From assembly GCA_905221605.1 (NCBI GenBank), contig CAJNDS010002064.1, positions 179,501-243,500 on the forward strand: DNA of 64,000 bases. The letters run 5' to 3'. Positions within the stretch are counted from its first letter, which is position 1. Each line of letters starts with the position of its first letter. Under the pieces are notes generated by a model. The model was not told the origin of the DNA. It saw nothing but the letters and a program-made list of their open reading frames with translations, and made no database searches. A program made the translations under genes and the position numbers. This document shows positions 32,331-42,284 of the stretch, in pieces. Source of the DNA: Symbiodinium natans. Its lineage: Eukaryota > Sar > Dinophyceae > Suessiales > Symbiodiniaceae.

Positions 32331-32696
32331 CTTAAGTGAGGAAGCTCACCGGGAGCCTTGTGATAATGATAACTCGTATGCTGGGGTCACGGCTGAAGCC
32401 TGTTGCAAAGGGTTTGGTTGAAGAGAGCTGTCTTAAGTTTTAGTCTGCAAGTCCAGTTGTAGAAGGTGTTTAATCAGAAGATGTCAAAAGGGTTTGGGGA
32501 AATGTTAGGTTCGAGAGGCCTCGTGACGGTTCGAGGTTCGGCGCGAATGCTTTCTTTTTTTGGTCGATATTTTTCAGTCTCTTGTGCATCTGTACAACCA
32601 TGATTTGTGTAAATTGGATCTACTGGGCATGGACCTCTGCCAACATTTGCGGCTCTTGCAATCCTCCGCTTGCACATGAACAGGGTTTCCATCTGG

Positions 32697-32790
32697 TAGG
32701 GTTTAGGGTTTAGGGTTTAGGGTTTAGGGTTTAGGGTTTAGGGTTTAGGCTTTAGGGTTTAGGGATTAGGGATTAGGGATTTAGGGTTTG
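32697..32790. repeat. TTTAGGG array before a PPR-like exon
   Basis: About 12 units, degenerating at the right into GATTAGG. The PPR-like piece starts directly after it. Confidence 0.95.
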
Positions 32791-32791
32791 T

Positions 32792-32856
32792 ACCCACTGC
32801 CAACAGGCTCTTGAGGCTATGGAGGGTGCGGGCGTTGAGGTGAATGTCTTCCACTT
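32792..32856 (+). CDS. Half PPR repeat exon
   Basis: HCQQALEAMEGAGVEVNVFH resembles the second helix and loop of a pentatricopeptide repeat (..W.QAL..L..M...GV..NV..). Telomeric repeats lie on both sides (ending 32790; 32881-32909). Confidence 0.4.
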
Positions 32857-32943
32857 GAGCATCGCCCGGCCCTGAGTGCAAGTTTAGGGTTTAGGGTTTA
32901 GGGTTCAGGGGGGTCCCATTCAATCGCATCTTAGAATCTTGAG

Positions 32944-33023
32944 AGGATCCAAAAAGTAGATCCCTCTAGGGGGTTCCCAAGAATTGAGGGAACCACTTGG
33001 GGGTTTCTACTTTGGCGGGATCC
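32944..33023. repeat. Short inverted-repeat (hairpin) element
   Basis: AGGATCCAAAAAGTAGA (32944-32960) pairs with TCTACTTTGGCGGGATCCT (33005-33023). Inner GGGTTCCC/GGGAACC can extend the stem. Confidence 0.6.
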
Positions 33024-33149
33024 TTCCGGGGGCTCTGCGTTCGTGTCAGCATGACTTGAGGTCATGAGCGCTTGTGAGAAAGCCTCGGCCTGGCGGGAAT
33101 CCTTGGGCTTGTTCTTCGGAAGCCGCACAAAGGCACCTGAGCTACGGTT

Positions 33150-33435
33150 GCGGTTTAGGGTTTAGGGTTTGGGGTTTAGGGTTTGGGGTTTGGGGTTTAG
33201 GGTTTAGGGTTTAGGGTTCAGGGTTTAGGGTTTGAGCCAGGCGAAGTACGAAGCCTGTTGCAAAAGGGTTTAGGGTTTAGGGTTTCGTCGAAGGCCCTTC
33301 CCAGCTGACTTCCGGAGTCTGGGTTCAAAAAAAGGTGTTGGGTTTCGGGTTTAGGGTTTAGGGTTTAGGGTTTAGGGTTTAGGGTTTAGGGTTTAGGGTT
33401 TAGGGTTTAGGGTTCAGCAACAAGGGTTTAGGGTT
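33150..33435. repeat. TTTAGGG arrays with a conserved spacer
   Basis: Three TTTAGGG blocks (33150-33235, 33265-33290, 33340-33435) are separated by GCCTGTTGCAAAAGGG and by AAGGCCCTTCCCAGCTGACTTCCGGAGTCTGGGTTCAAAA. The latter recurs elsewhere beside telomeric arrays. Confidence 0.9.
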
Positions 33436-33552
33436 TAAGAATGGGGGGTTTGGGTACAGAGCAGGATTTCAAGAAAAAAGCCTACACCAGACATGTTGGG
33501 TTTGAGAGTATAGAGGAGTGCTTGCAAAGGATCTGGACACCGTGTGCTTTAA

Positions 33553-36295
33553 CTCGGCCATCAGCGCCTGTGGGAGATGTCGCCTGGCAGCACCCTCCTC
33601 ACGTGTCCTCACATCAGATGGGTAGCAGGCCATTCAAGGGCGCCCTCGGCATGACATTTCGCCCTGACCCAAGATGTCAAATTGTAGCACTGGCTGCCAT
33701 GCACTTTTCTTCTGACAGCCCCTGCGAATGTTCTAGACCGTCGCACCTGGATATTGAGCCCAAGAAACGGGAAACTTTCAGCACAGGCGCGCACTGGGAA
33801 TGTGCCTTGGAGCTGCTCGACATGCTGTGTGGAAGCTTTCAGCCCAACACCATCAGTCACTTGGGCCTTATTGGCCTCATCGGAAGTTGGTTGATACAGA
33901 GAGTCGCTCAGGCTACAACGCTGCCATCAGCGCCTGCGGCAAATCCAGCTGCTGGACAAGGGCACTTGGGACCTTTGCAGACATGCAGAGTGCGAGGAGC
34001 CGTTCGCCGTGCTGCAAGTGTCGGAAGAACTGGGCCTTGCAAGAGTGCGAGCGCTTTTTGCATGCAGGATTGACAAAGACCGAATCAGCGACTTAGCTGC
34101 AGAGAGTTCAAAGGCTCCCTCCCTCGTTTGCCTTGTCTCAGTTTTGTCTCCTTTTCTGTCTCCTTCTCCTCATCTCCATCTCTCTAGCCCTTACCATGCC
34201 TCTGTCCATAGAACATCATGGTCAAGGCCAGCGGACTTCGCCTTGATGTGTACAGTTATTCAGTGCAGCCATAAATAAGTAAAGGCATATAAAGGGAATT
34301 GCCTATATGGGGTTTCTTATAACGGGGTAGAATCCCCTTGAAAAAGGACCCCCAGAGGCTAGCCCTGTAATCGTAGGTTCTTTAGGAATGTCGGGAGCTT
34401 CGGACGTCAACCGATCGGGGAGACCCTTTGCAAAGAACAAATGCGTAAAAGTTGGAAAAGTTTTCTTGAAATTCAGCCCGCATGGCCCACTCCAAGTTCG
34501 TGTTTCCTCTGCATGTTCCACACAATGAGGTTTGGCGCGTTTTCTGATGCAGCGCCTTTCTAACCTTCCCACTTTCTGCTGTATATCGTGCGTTCTAACG
34601 CAGTTTGCAGACTTCTCTCCTTGCTGCGACAGGCCACAATGCCGCCATCAGTGCGTGTGAAAAAGCGGGGGAGTGGGACCGAGCCCTGACTCTGCTCTCG
34701 CGCATGGGCCAAGAGCAGCTGGCCCCAGACGTCGTGAGTGCCGCGGTGGCAGAGACTCCTGTGACAAACAAGGGTGTGTAGGGTTGAGGGTGTCGGGTTT
34801 AGGGTTTAGGATTTAGGGGTTAGGGTCTAGGCCGGCTGGCTGCAGAGACCTGGTTGCAAAAGGGTTTAGGGTGTAGTGACCATCCTGCTTTCACTGCCGT
34901 CCATTTCGTCTTCAGGCTACGGTGCGACAATCAGCGCCTGTGAGAAGGGAAGTCAGTGGCAGCCAGCCTTGGCAGTCTTGCGCTGCATGTTGCAAGACCG
35001 CAGTGCGCCTTCCGACATTTGTTGCGTGGCGGACTCTCCCCTAAACCCCAAACCCTAAACCCTAAACCCTAAACCCCAAACCCTAAACCCTAAACCCTTT
35101 TGGACCCAGACTCCTGAAGTCCCTAAACCCTAAACCCTAAACCCTCAACTCTAACCCCCCAGCACGAGCGGCTTTGATCGGCTCAAGCCGAGGCTGGAAC
35201 GCGGCAATCAGTGCGTGCGAGTGCCATCGGTGGAATTCATCCATTTGCCCATTTGCTTTGTGGAGACGTGCCATTTTGCCTACTGAACCCCCAGACATGT
35301 GCGCATAAGGAAGTGCGAGCAGTGGCAGCGTGCCTTGGTCCTCTTGCTTCTGAGCTGAAGTTAGGGTTTTGGATTCAGGATCCAGGGTTTAGTTTAGGGT
35401 TCAGGCTTTCGGCTTTAGGGTTCAGGGTTTACTATTCTGCTGCGATGCTGCTGCCCTGTCTGCCCCCGCAACGCCATGCAGTATCGTGGAGGTTTACTCA
35501 GATGTGCCTTTCGGTTTGGCTGAGGTACTTAATGCCTGCTATGGCGCTGACACCAGATGTTGTGAGCTGCTTTGCTGAATGGGCTGTATCCGGGAATCGA
35601 ATCGCGTTGTCGGAAGGCGCTTTGAGTATCGCCTTCTCCTAAGCCCTAAGCCCTTTTAGAACCCGGACTCTTTACTGCTCTAAACCCTAAACCCTAAACC
35701 CTAAACCCTAAACCCTAAACCCTAAACCCTAAACCCTAAACCCTAAACCCTAAACCCAAGGCCCTAAACCCTAAACCCTAAACCCTAAACCCTAAATTGC
35801 TGGCTTTTCATCTGTAAAACAGGCTTCAATGCTGCAATCAGTGCATGTGAGAAAACCGGGCGCTGGGAGCAAGCTTTGGTGCTTCTGTGGCATGGCTCAA
35901 TACGGCTCATCTGGCTCCTGCGCTCTTTTCGGGTTTTAGGGTTTGGGTTTAGGGTTTAGGGTTTAGGGTTTAGGGTTTAGGGTTTAGGGTTTAGGGTTTA
36001 GGGTTTAGGGTTTAGGGTTTAGGGTTTAGGGTTAGAGAATCTGGTGATGCCCGGCGTGAGATCTGGATGCAAAAGGGTTTAGGGTTTAGGGTTTCTCAGA
36101 AGGACCCGGCTGACTGCAAGAGACCTAAAGGGTTTCAGGTTTAGGGTTTAGGGTTTTTCTGCACCAGCCAGTCGCATTCAGTGCACAGCACCGTGATGCC
36201 GGTTGGCGCAAGGCGTGCTGCTCCTCGGGCAGGGGTCATCACATTCAACGCAGCCATCAGCGCCTGTGAGCAGCTGTTCCGCATCATGCCACAGA
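33553..36295 (+). CDS. PPR-protein gene or pseudogene, about one repeat per exon
   Basis: At least eight pieces of the helix-A motif (N/S)AAISAC(E/G)K are found on one strand, each with an AG|G acceptor upstream: FNSAISACG (about 33553), HWECALELLDM (about 33790), GYNAAISACGKSSCW (33917), GHNAAISACEKAGEW (34633), GYGATISACEKGSQW (34919), GWNAAISACE + KCEQWQRALVLL (35190/35310), GFNAAISACEKTGRW (35826) and TFNAAISACEQ (36248). Pentatricopeptide proteins bind organellar RNA. Several introns are telomeric arrays. Not every exon is complete (35188-35370 runs into a stop), so the locus may be partly decayed, or the exons may come from several genes. Dinoflagellates carry many PPR genes of this type. 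Confidence 0.7.
34633..34735 (+). CDS. PPR exon (GHNAAISACEKAGEW)
   Basis: Acceptor GCGACAG at 34626-34632. It encodes a full repeat ending LLSRMGQEQLAPDV, then GTC|GTGAGT as a standard donor. This is the clearest complete one-repeat exon in the window. Confidence 0.75.
34797..34872. repeat. TTTAGGG tract with the GGTTGCAAAAGGG block
   Basis: Degenerate telomeric units (34797-34830), then CTGCAGAGACCTGGTTGCAAAAGGGTTTAGGG. Located in the intron between two PPR exons. Confidence 0.85.
34919..35024 (+). CDS. PPR exon (GYGATISACEKGSQW)
   Basis: Acceptor GTCTTCAG at 34911-34918. It continues QPALAVLRCMLQDRSAPSD. It is flanked by TTTAGGG upstream and CCCTAAA downstream. Confidence 0.7.
35038..35151. 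repeat. CCCTAAA array
   Basis: Two CCCTAAA blocks around TTTTGGACCCAGACTCCTGAAGTCCC, which is the reverse complement of the spacer seen at 33300-33340. Confidence 0.9.
35188..35370 (+). CDS. PPR exons with an 89-base intron
   Basis: GWNAAISACE ends at 35220. Removing 35221-35309 (GTGCCA ... CATAAG) restores the phase and gives ...AISACE-KCEQWQRALVLL, the normal PPR continuation. The intron therefore interrupts a repeat in its middle. An in-frame TGA follows LLLLS near 35352, so the locus may be decayed here. Confidence 0.6.
35680..36156. repeat. Complementary telomeric arrays bracketing a PPR exon
   Basis: CCCTAAA (35680-35800) lies before, and TTTAGGG (35935-36034, plus 36074-36095 and 36135-36155) after, the exon at 35826-35905. 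The long arrays are of similar length (about 100 bases). Confidence 0.95.
35826..35905 (+). CDS. PPR exon (GFNAAISACEKTGRW)
   Basis: Acceptor AACAG just before 35826. It continues EQALVLLWHG; the 3' boundary is unclear. Confidence 0.65.
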
Positions 36296-36300
36296 ATCTG

Positions 36301-36426
36301 CCAGGGGCCCAAAAACCACATAAACATAAGGATCCTACTATTGGGGTATAAGGGCCCCCAGAAGGGGGTTTCCGAAAAATCCTGTTTGTAGGAACCTTAT
36401 GTTTATGTGGTGTTTTGGGGTCCCTG
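36301..36426. repeat. 126-bp hairpin element
   Basis: The first 31 bases (starting CCAGGGGCCCAAAAACCACA) are the reverse complement, with few mismatches, of 36395-36426 (ending GGTGTTTTGGGGTCCCTGG). CTG flanks both ends. It sits directly after the last PPR piece of this cluster. Confidence 0.8.
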
Positions 36427-37395
36427 GCTGCTTGAATATTGGGTTTTACGAGAACAAGGGACCCCAACATAGACCCCCAAATAGTAGGATTACCTCATCA
36501 TAAGGACCTTAAAAAAGGTACCCCGAATTTCGGAAACCCCGCAATACCCTACTTTCAAGTTTCGCTCCGCAATGTTTGCCACCTCGCCTTGCACCAGTGC
36601 GCAGCCGTCGTCATCACAGTCCACCAGCTGGTACAGTCTGACGACGCAGCTTTACCTTTTAAACTCCAGTGTCCGACTCAGTGTCCTGTGCACCTTAGTG
36701 GGTTACTCAAAGGCCGCACCTTTGCACAGCCATGGCGCCTCCCCGCCGCTGTCTGCTGCCGCTCACCGTGGCCGTTGCGGCCATTGCCGTCTTGCGCAGC
36801 ACGGCCTTCTGCTGGATCTCTGGCCCGACCCTCACCCTCTCCCGGCGTCCAAGCTCTTTGTCGCAGGTGTGCCGTCAGGTGCCCCGTGTGCTTTTGTGTG
36901 GGGAGGGTTTGGAATGCTACTTGTTTTGGCAAGAGTTGCATGTGAGTCATACCCTGGTCCCGACAGGCCGTTGATCCAGGTGATTGCAAGGCCGTGCGCA
37001 GCAACGCAGTTAATGGAGTGGTCCTGCCTGACATGGACGCGGATGAGCCTGCTTGGCTTTCCTTTGTGATCTCTCGCTACTTGGATGAGGCTGGGCGCCT
37101 AGACCACTGTCTGCTAGATGGCTATATGTATCCAGACCTCAGGAGCTTTAAGCACACATCGCCAGGAGTGGATTGAGCAACCGGTGCACAAAGAGATCGG
37201 GGATGCTGTCGCAAAAATCTACTCACAGGCACGTAACGAAGGCGCCGCTGCAGCAGGAGGATGGTTTAGGGTTTAGGGTTTAGGGTTCGGGGTTTAGGGT
37301 TTAGGGCTTAGGGTTTCAGAAGCGGCAGCCAGCAGAAGTCCCAACAGATGTGCTGAAAGTTCGACTCAGAAACCGGTGCAGGTGACAATGACCTT
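36427..37395 (+). other. Unrecognised exon-like sequence
   Basis: Coding-like plus-strand pieces include VVLPDMDADEPAWLSFVISR (within 36966-37172, after GTCCCGACAG) and HKEIGDAVAKIYSQARNEGA (about 37185-37255). No family is recognised. A small IR (GGGGTCCCT/AGGGACCCC, 36417-36466) and a TTTAGGG array (37262-37313) are also here. Confidence 0.3.
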
Positions 37396-37399
37396 GTTG

Positions 37400-37752
37400 C
37401 CGTCCTGGCGACACTGTCCTATGGCTTGAAGGACGATTGCGGAGTGCCATCTCCGAGAGACAGGGAGGGAAGAGAAGACAAGGAAGAGAAGAAGAAGAAG
37501 AAGGAGAAGGAGAAGGAGAAGGAGAAGGAGAAGGAGAAGGAGAAGGAGAAGGAGAAGGAGAAGGAGAAGGAGAAGGAGAAGGAGAAGGAGAAGGAGAAGG
37601 AGAAGGAGAAGGAGAAGGAGAAGGAGAAGGAGAAGGAGAAGGAGAAGAAGGAGAATAATCAGAAGAAGAAGAAGGAGGAGAAGAAGAAGAATAATCATCA
37701 GAATATGAACAAGAAGAAGAAGACGAAGAAGACGAAGCAGAAGAACCAATGA
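37400..37752 (+). repeat. Exon-like ORF running into an (AAGGAG)n repeat encoding (KE)n
   Basis: GDNDLVAVLATLSYGLKDDC (from about 37387 after GTGCAG) continues in frame into about 170 bases of GAGAAG repeat (37485-37655). This encodes alternating Lys-Glu, then Lys-rich sequence to a stop at 37750. It could be an exon with an expanded charged helix; the opposite-strand Ser/Pro or Leu ORFs are shadows. Confidence 0.4.
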
Positions 37753-37897
37753 TGACCATCGTGCTTCTTGCCCAAGGGGCACCCGCCCCTCCTGATGGCT
37801 CCTTGCAACCTCCTCAGACCGATGCCGGTACAGACCAACCCTGCGACATGGGTGGGTGGGGGGGATGGAACTCAGCAAGACGAGACATCCTGCAGCT

Positions 37898-37935
37898 TAG
37901 GGTTTAGGGTTTAGGGTTTAGGGTTTAGGGTTTAG
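37898..37935. repeat. TTTAGGG tract followed by TAGCAAAAAAGGG
   Basis: Five units and the recurring TAGCAAAAAGGG block. Confidence 0.9.
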
Positions 37936-38666
37936 CAAAAAAGGGTTTAGTGTTTAGCCTGCGGCCTGCGCATTTGGGGCGGCGAAGGGCAGGGAAGGGT
38001 GGGCAGCGGGCAGCGTTTCCAGTCACAGGAGTAGCCGGGACACGCACTCGATGTCTGAATTTGCTGCGAAGCAACCCTCGTTCCTCATCAAAATCCTGTT
38101 TCGAACCTATCGTGTTAAGCTTCTGGTCCTTTCCAGGTCTCTTTTTTATACGATTCCTCACCCGCTGCGCGGGGGGCCGCGTTGATCCTTACCCGCTTCC
38201 TTCGCTTCCGCGCCTCCCTACGCTGTTTACACTGAGCCGCGGAGAGTGGTCCTTGCCGGGGCCCGAGCCCCCTTGGGTCCCTGCTCTAATACCGGGAGCA
38301 GGGAGCTCTTGCGTCCGACCTTGGGGGGCATATATACACAAGTTGCTGCTTGTCCAGATTGTCTTGCCCAGCGACTCTGATCATACAACTCGCCCCCAAG
38401 TCTGTGCAGCAGTGGCGGAGGCAGGCTTGACAAATGCCGGGGTTGTTGCAGTGCCTGCTGGCCGACAAGTAGCTTTCAAGCTATGTGTCTTGCAGGCGTG
38501 CTTATAAAATGAGAGCTAGAGCGTGCCCCGGGCAATGACACTCCTGTACTGGACATGTCTCCGTTTTTCACAGGAATGCGAGGGAACGCTTCAGGGGGAG
38601 TAGCAGTTGACAGGCAATTCATGCTCATCAGTCATCTTATCAGAATCTGTGACACTCTCCATTCAG
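37936..38666. other. No recognised gene
   Basis: ORFs on both strands lack motifs. Confidence 0.3.
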
Positions 38667-39050
38667 GACATGTGGAATTCAGCTGGCTTCACGGAAGCCT
38701 TCGAAGGCCCCGTGGACGTTGCGAACCGCGTGGCCGAACTTTTGATGCTGCGGATGGGCATCTTGGTTGAGACAGTAGTGGCATGGGTTGCAAGTTGAAC
38801 CCTAAACCCTAAACCCTAGACCCTAGACCCTAAACCCTAAACCCTAAACCCTAAACCCTAAACCCTAAACCTTAAACCCTAAACCCTAAACCCTAAACCT
38901 TAAACCCTAAACCCTAAACCCTAAACCCTAAGCAGCTCGCTGCATTTCCTGGGCAAGGCGGAGAGGTGTGGAGCTACGGCCGCAGCAACTCCGATGTGCA
39001 GAAGAAGATGATGAAACGCCTCGATGAGTACGAAGAGGCGGCATGTCTGT
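38667..39050 (+). CDS. Two exon-like pieces around a CCCTAAA array, unknown family
   Basis: DMWNSAGFTEAFEGPVDVAN with AELLMLRMGILVETVVAW (38667-38787, acceptor ATTCAG) and GEVWSYGRSNSDVQKKMMKR with LDEYEEAA (about 38960-39048, acceptor GGGCAAG). The CCCTAAA array at 38800-38935 lies exactly between them, as in the TIR gene and the kinase. The product is not recognised. Confidence 0.4.
38800..38935. repeat. CCCTAAA array between two exon-like pieces
   Basis: About 19 units including CCTTAAA and CCCTAGA variants. Confidence 0.95.
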
Positions 39051-39095
39051 TGTTGTGCTGGTGTCAGACCCTTGACTCCCTAGAACCCATGTGGG

Positions 39096-39126
39096 AAAAT
39101 ATACATTTATATATACAGATGTGTAT

Positions 39127-39159
<33 letters not shown>

Positions 39160-39160
39160 G
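39096..39160. repeat. (TA)n-type microsatellite
   Basis: TATATATA and TATGTATA runs. A similar tract lies at 44105-44212. Confidence 0.85.
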
Positions 39161-39408
39161 ACATGTGGTAGGGAAGATAGACCGCCAACCTGCAAAGCCC
39201 CGCAGGTCAGGCAGCAGCTGAAGGCCGCTGTTGAGTAGGCTGAGTAGGCGGCCCCCGCCAGCACATGGAAGGCGCAGAGACAATACCCGCATGATTATGA
39301 GAACAGTCCCAGGGTCGACGTGGTGTTGGAGTGTAGGTTTGCACGTCTTGGCACTGTTGGGTCCAGATGTGTCATATTTGCCGACACTTTCCTCGGTATG
39401 GCAGTGTG

Positions 39409-39466
39409 CTTGGAGGTTCATGGTACTTATGAACCTACTTAGAACCCACTTCTAAGCCCCTTAAGT
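39409..39466. repeat. Hairpin element family A, truncated copy
   Basis: CTTGGAGGTTCATGGTACTTATGAACC, then ACCCACTTCTAAGCCCCTTAAGT. These match the left arm and middle of the copy at 45654-45749; the right arm is missing. Confidence 0.65.
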
Positions 39467-39954
39467 GGTGGACGCCCACCCTGGGAAGCCTGAACTGCCG
39501 GTTTTTTTCAAGAGCAGTTCATCGTTGGCTTCAACCAATTCCATCGCCAACGTGACCACAGCCCAGCTCGGATCCTCGGAGCCTTCTTCGGATCCTTGGA
39601 GCCTGGGGACATCGGCTTGCGCTGGCCCCCGAGCTTCGAATACTTGAGCTTGGGCGCCCGCTTTTCCTTCTTCGGCGGCGCTTTTGCATGTCTGAGGTCA
39701 GCAGGCACTGGGCTGTTGTTGTCATGGCTTATGTGTTACAAGCATGGACCCCATATGGGCTCGGAGCTGACTCAGACTTTCCCAAGCGTTGCCCAGCAGA
39801 TGGGTGTCCCTGTGGGCCCCGACTGAGCTAGACCCGAATGTCGCGGCAAGACCGTGGCAAAAAGGCATGGCTTTCTGAGTTTCTGGACGTATTCAGGGAG
39901 CAACGGATCTTGAAATTAAGTGGCTTTAAAGAAATTCATTGAAACCGAGGAAGG

Positions 39955-40200
39955 GTGATCGCTGGCAGCAAGCGCTCGGGCTGCTGGAAGTCATGCCCGC
40001 CGCTTGCCTCTGCCTTGAGCATTCTTCATCCTGACTTCCTTCGCTTTGACGCTTTGCACCTGAGATCGACACCCAAGGAGTGGAGCGTCCGCCGTGACGT
40101 CATCAGCTACAACTCCGTGCTGGCGGCATTGAAGCGTTCTGGCCAGTGGGAGAACACCCTCCACATCATGCAGCAGATGCGTGCAGCTAGTGTGCCGCTG
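39955..40200 (+). CDS. PPR repeat pieces (GDRWQQALGLLEVM; VISYNSVLAALKRSGQW)
   Basis: KGDRWQQALGLLEVMPA (about 39950-40003) is a second-helix half. RRDVISYNSVLAALKRSGQW with ENTLHIMQQMRAASV (about 40090-40200) is a complete repeat of canonical PPR type. They probably belong to the same PPR family as 33.5-36.3 kb, but continuity is unproven. Confidence 0.6.
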
Positions 40201-40204
40201 AGAA

Positions 40205-40519
40205 CATCGACATTTGCCAGGGACCCAGCCGGCCTCCATAGATTCTTTTTGGGCGGGCCGAGAGTCCAGGGCGTGTTCAGACATTGCTGTACTGCAGTTA
40301 TGATGCTGTTATTCGTTGATACATGAGTATATTTTGACTTTAATAGTTGATTAGATTTTTCCTTCGTGTTTCTATATTGTTTTTTGGCATGTTGCTATAT
40401 CTTTATATCAGAGTATCATCCTGTTCTCATAGGTGTACATTGCTGTATTATTGTATTAGTATATGCTTGTATTACTGACTCCTTGCATCATCATGTTTTA
40501 TGTTGTTCTGTATTGCTGT
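40205..40519. other. AT-rich non-coding stretch
   Basis: T-rich with many TGTATTA/TTGTATT motifs; no gene seen. Confidence 0.5.
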
Positions 40520-41170
40520 AGTAGGGTTTAGGGTTTAGGGCTTAGGGTTTAGGGTCTAGGGTTTATGCTTCACAGCATGGACCCCCGCCAGTAGCTGCAG
40601 AGACCATCCTGGGGGAGAGAAGGGAACGGCGGTGCGGGCTAGGAGTGCCCACCTTACAAGCACACGGTCACCCCTAAACCCTAAACCTTAAACCCTAAAC
40701 CCTAAACCCTAAACCCTAAACCCTAAACCCTAAACCCTAAACCCTAAACCCTAAACCCTAAACCCCCAACCCTAAACCCTAAACCCTCAACCCTGAACCC
40801 TGAACCCTAAACCCTAAACCCCAAACCCCAAACCTCCTAAACCCGAAACCCGAAACCCTAAACCCTAAACCCTAAACCGTAAACCCTAAACCCTAACCCT
40901 AGGCAGGGAAGCCCGAAACAGGGAAGCCCTAACGTCGAATGGCTGGCTGAGCTCTGAGCGATGGGTTCCGGCGCGGGCGTCATGGCGGACGAGGCGTCCT
41001 CAGAGAGCTCCAAGACCAGCAGGAACAGCGCCAGTATGCCTCCAAAGGAGGTGGGGGTGATTCTTGTAGGGTTTAGGGTTTAGGGTTAGGGTTTAGGGTT
41101 TAGGGTTTAGGGTTTAGGGTTTAGGGTTTAGGGTTTAGGGTTTAGGGTTTTGGGGCTTAGGGTTCAGAGG
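40520..41170. repeat. Telomeric arrays in three blocks of alternating orientation
   Basis: TTTAGGG (40520-40566), CCCTAAA (40673-40905, the longest array here, with many variants), TTTAGGG (41067-41170). A short ORF with MADEASSESSKTSRNSASMP at about 40982-41050 lies between the last two and may be an exon ending at GGAG|GTGGG. Confidence 0.95.
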
Positions 41171-41267
41171 TTTTCGGAAACATCTTGGCGTGGCCAGGAC
41201 CCTGCAAACCTCGAGGTGCTCACTCTCCAGGTGTGCCAGATGTCCGGGAAAGAGCTGCTCAGCCCCT

Positions 41268-41376
41268 AATATAGGGGTCGGAAAAATTACTTATGTTACT
41301 TTCTTATGGTCAATTTATATTTCTACTATAAGAAACACCGAAGAAGCCGAGTCCAATTATTAAGGCCCCTATATTA
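41268..41376. repeat. Inverted-repeat element with short arms
   Basis: TAATATAGGGGTC (41268-41280) pairs with GCCCCTATATTA (41364-41376); AT-rich loop. Confidence 0.5.
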
Positions 41377-41593
41377 CAGTATTGGCAGTGTAGGTGGTCA
41401 AAGGTGTTTTCCATTAGGCTTGCGAAGCTCTTCCACGATTCCTACGATTCCTGAGGCTGGACCCAGTGCGCATTGTGGCCAAGGAGACTGTGTCCTTTCT
41501 TTGCAGAGAAGTTCTGCAACAGCTGTCGGTGCAGCGCATCAGTTTGTTGCACGATGGGAGGCTTGGTAGAGACCGGAGAATGCTTATGGGGAA

Positions 41594-41668
41594 ACCCTAA
41601 ACCCCAAAACCCGAAACCCTAAACCCTAGACCCTAAACCCTAAACCCTACACCCTAAACCCTAAACCC
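41594..41668. repeat. CCCTAAA array
   Basis: Ten units, with CCCTAGA and CCCTACA variants. Confidence 0.95.
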
Positions 41669-41716
41669 TCTTCGGTGCTGGCTCACTGCCACAGCGGTCG
41701 TTGCTTTGCAAGATCT

Positions 41717-41868
41717 TCCTTTGCAGTGTGTAAGGAAACTTCTCCCCATGCAAGAGACGGTCGGATCCTGCTTAAAAGACGGGGATATGGTGAACGTCCT
41801 CGTGCGGCCCAACGCCCTCCTGCTACAGCAGGCGCTGGCAGCCAGGGAGTCAAGACATGGAAGGGAGG
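41717..41868 (+). CDS. Exon-like piece of unknown family
   Basis: CVRKLLPMQETVGSCLKDGD and MVNVLVRPNALLLQQALAAR lie between TTTGCAG (acceptor) and GGGAG|GTGGG (donor). A clean candidate exon, product not recognised. It is bracketed by CCCTAAA (41594-41668) and TTTAGGG (41878-41985). Confidence 0.4.
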
Positions 41869-41877
41869 TGGGTTTAG

Positions 41878-41986
41878 AATTTAGGGTTTAGGGTTTGGGG
41901 TTTAGGGTTTAGGGTTAAGGGTTTACTTTTACGGTTTAGGGTTGCCTGAGAGAGGAGAGAGGGTTTAGGGTTTAGGGTTTAGGTGG
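41878..41986. repeat. Degenerate TTTAGGG arrays
   Basis: Two blocks around GGGTTGCCTGAGAGAGGAGAGA, followed by CAGTTGCAAAAGGG. Confidence 0.9.
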
Positions 41987-42182
41987 TAGTCCAGTTGCAA
42001 AAGGGTGGTGGAATGCAAAGTCAAAGCAATGCATCAAAAGGGTCCAAGGTGAGGCCTTTGAGGCTGGGGGGAGTCCAAAGTAGGTCGACCTCGACACGGG
42101 CCTGGAAACCCAGCTGCTCGATGGCGCACGTGTCGACCTGAGAGGGTGCGAACGTTGGGGGCCTTGCCCCCTGTGTTTCATA

Positions 42183-42264
42183 CATGGTGGTTTCCGAAAC
42201 AAGGGAATCCTGCTACTACATGGGCGTCTACTTTAGGGTCCCCTATTTCGTAAACCCCCCACAT
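42183..42264. repeat. Hairpin element
   Basis: CATGGTGGTTTCCGAAACAA (from 42183) pairs with the reverse complement of ATTTCGTAAACCCCCCACAT (ending 42264). Confidence 0.6.
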
Positions 42265-42284
42265 CGCAGAAATCCCCCGTGTGC

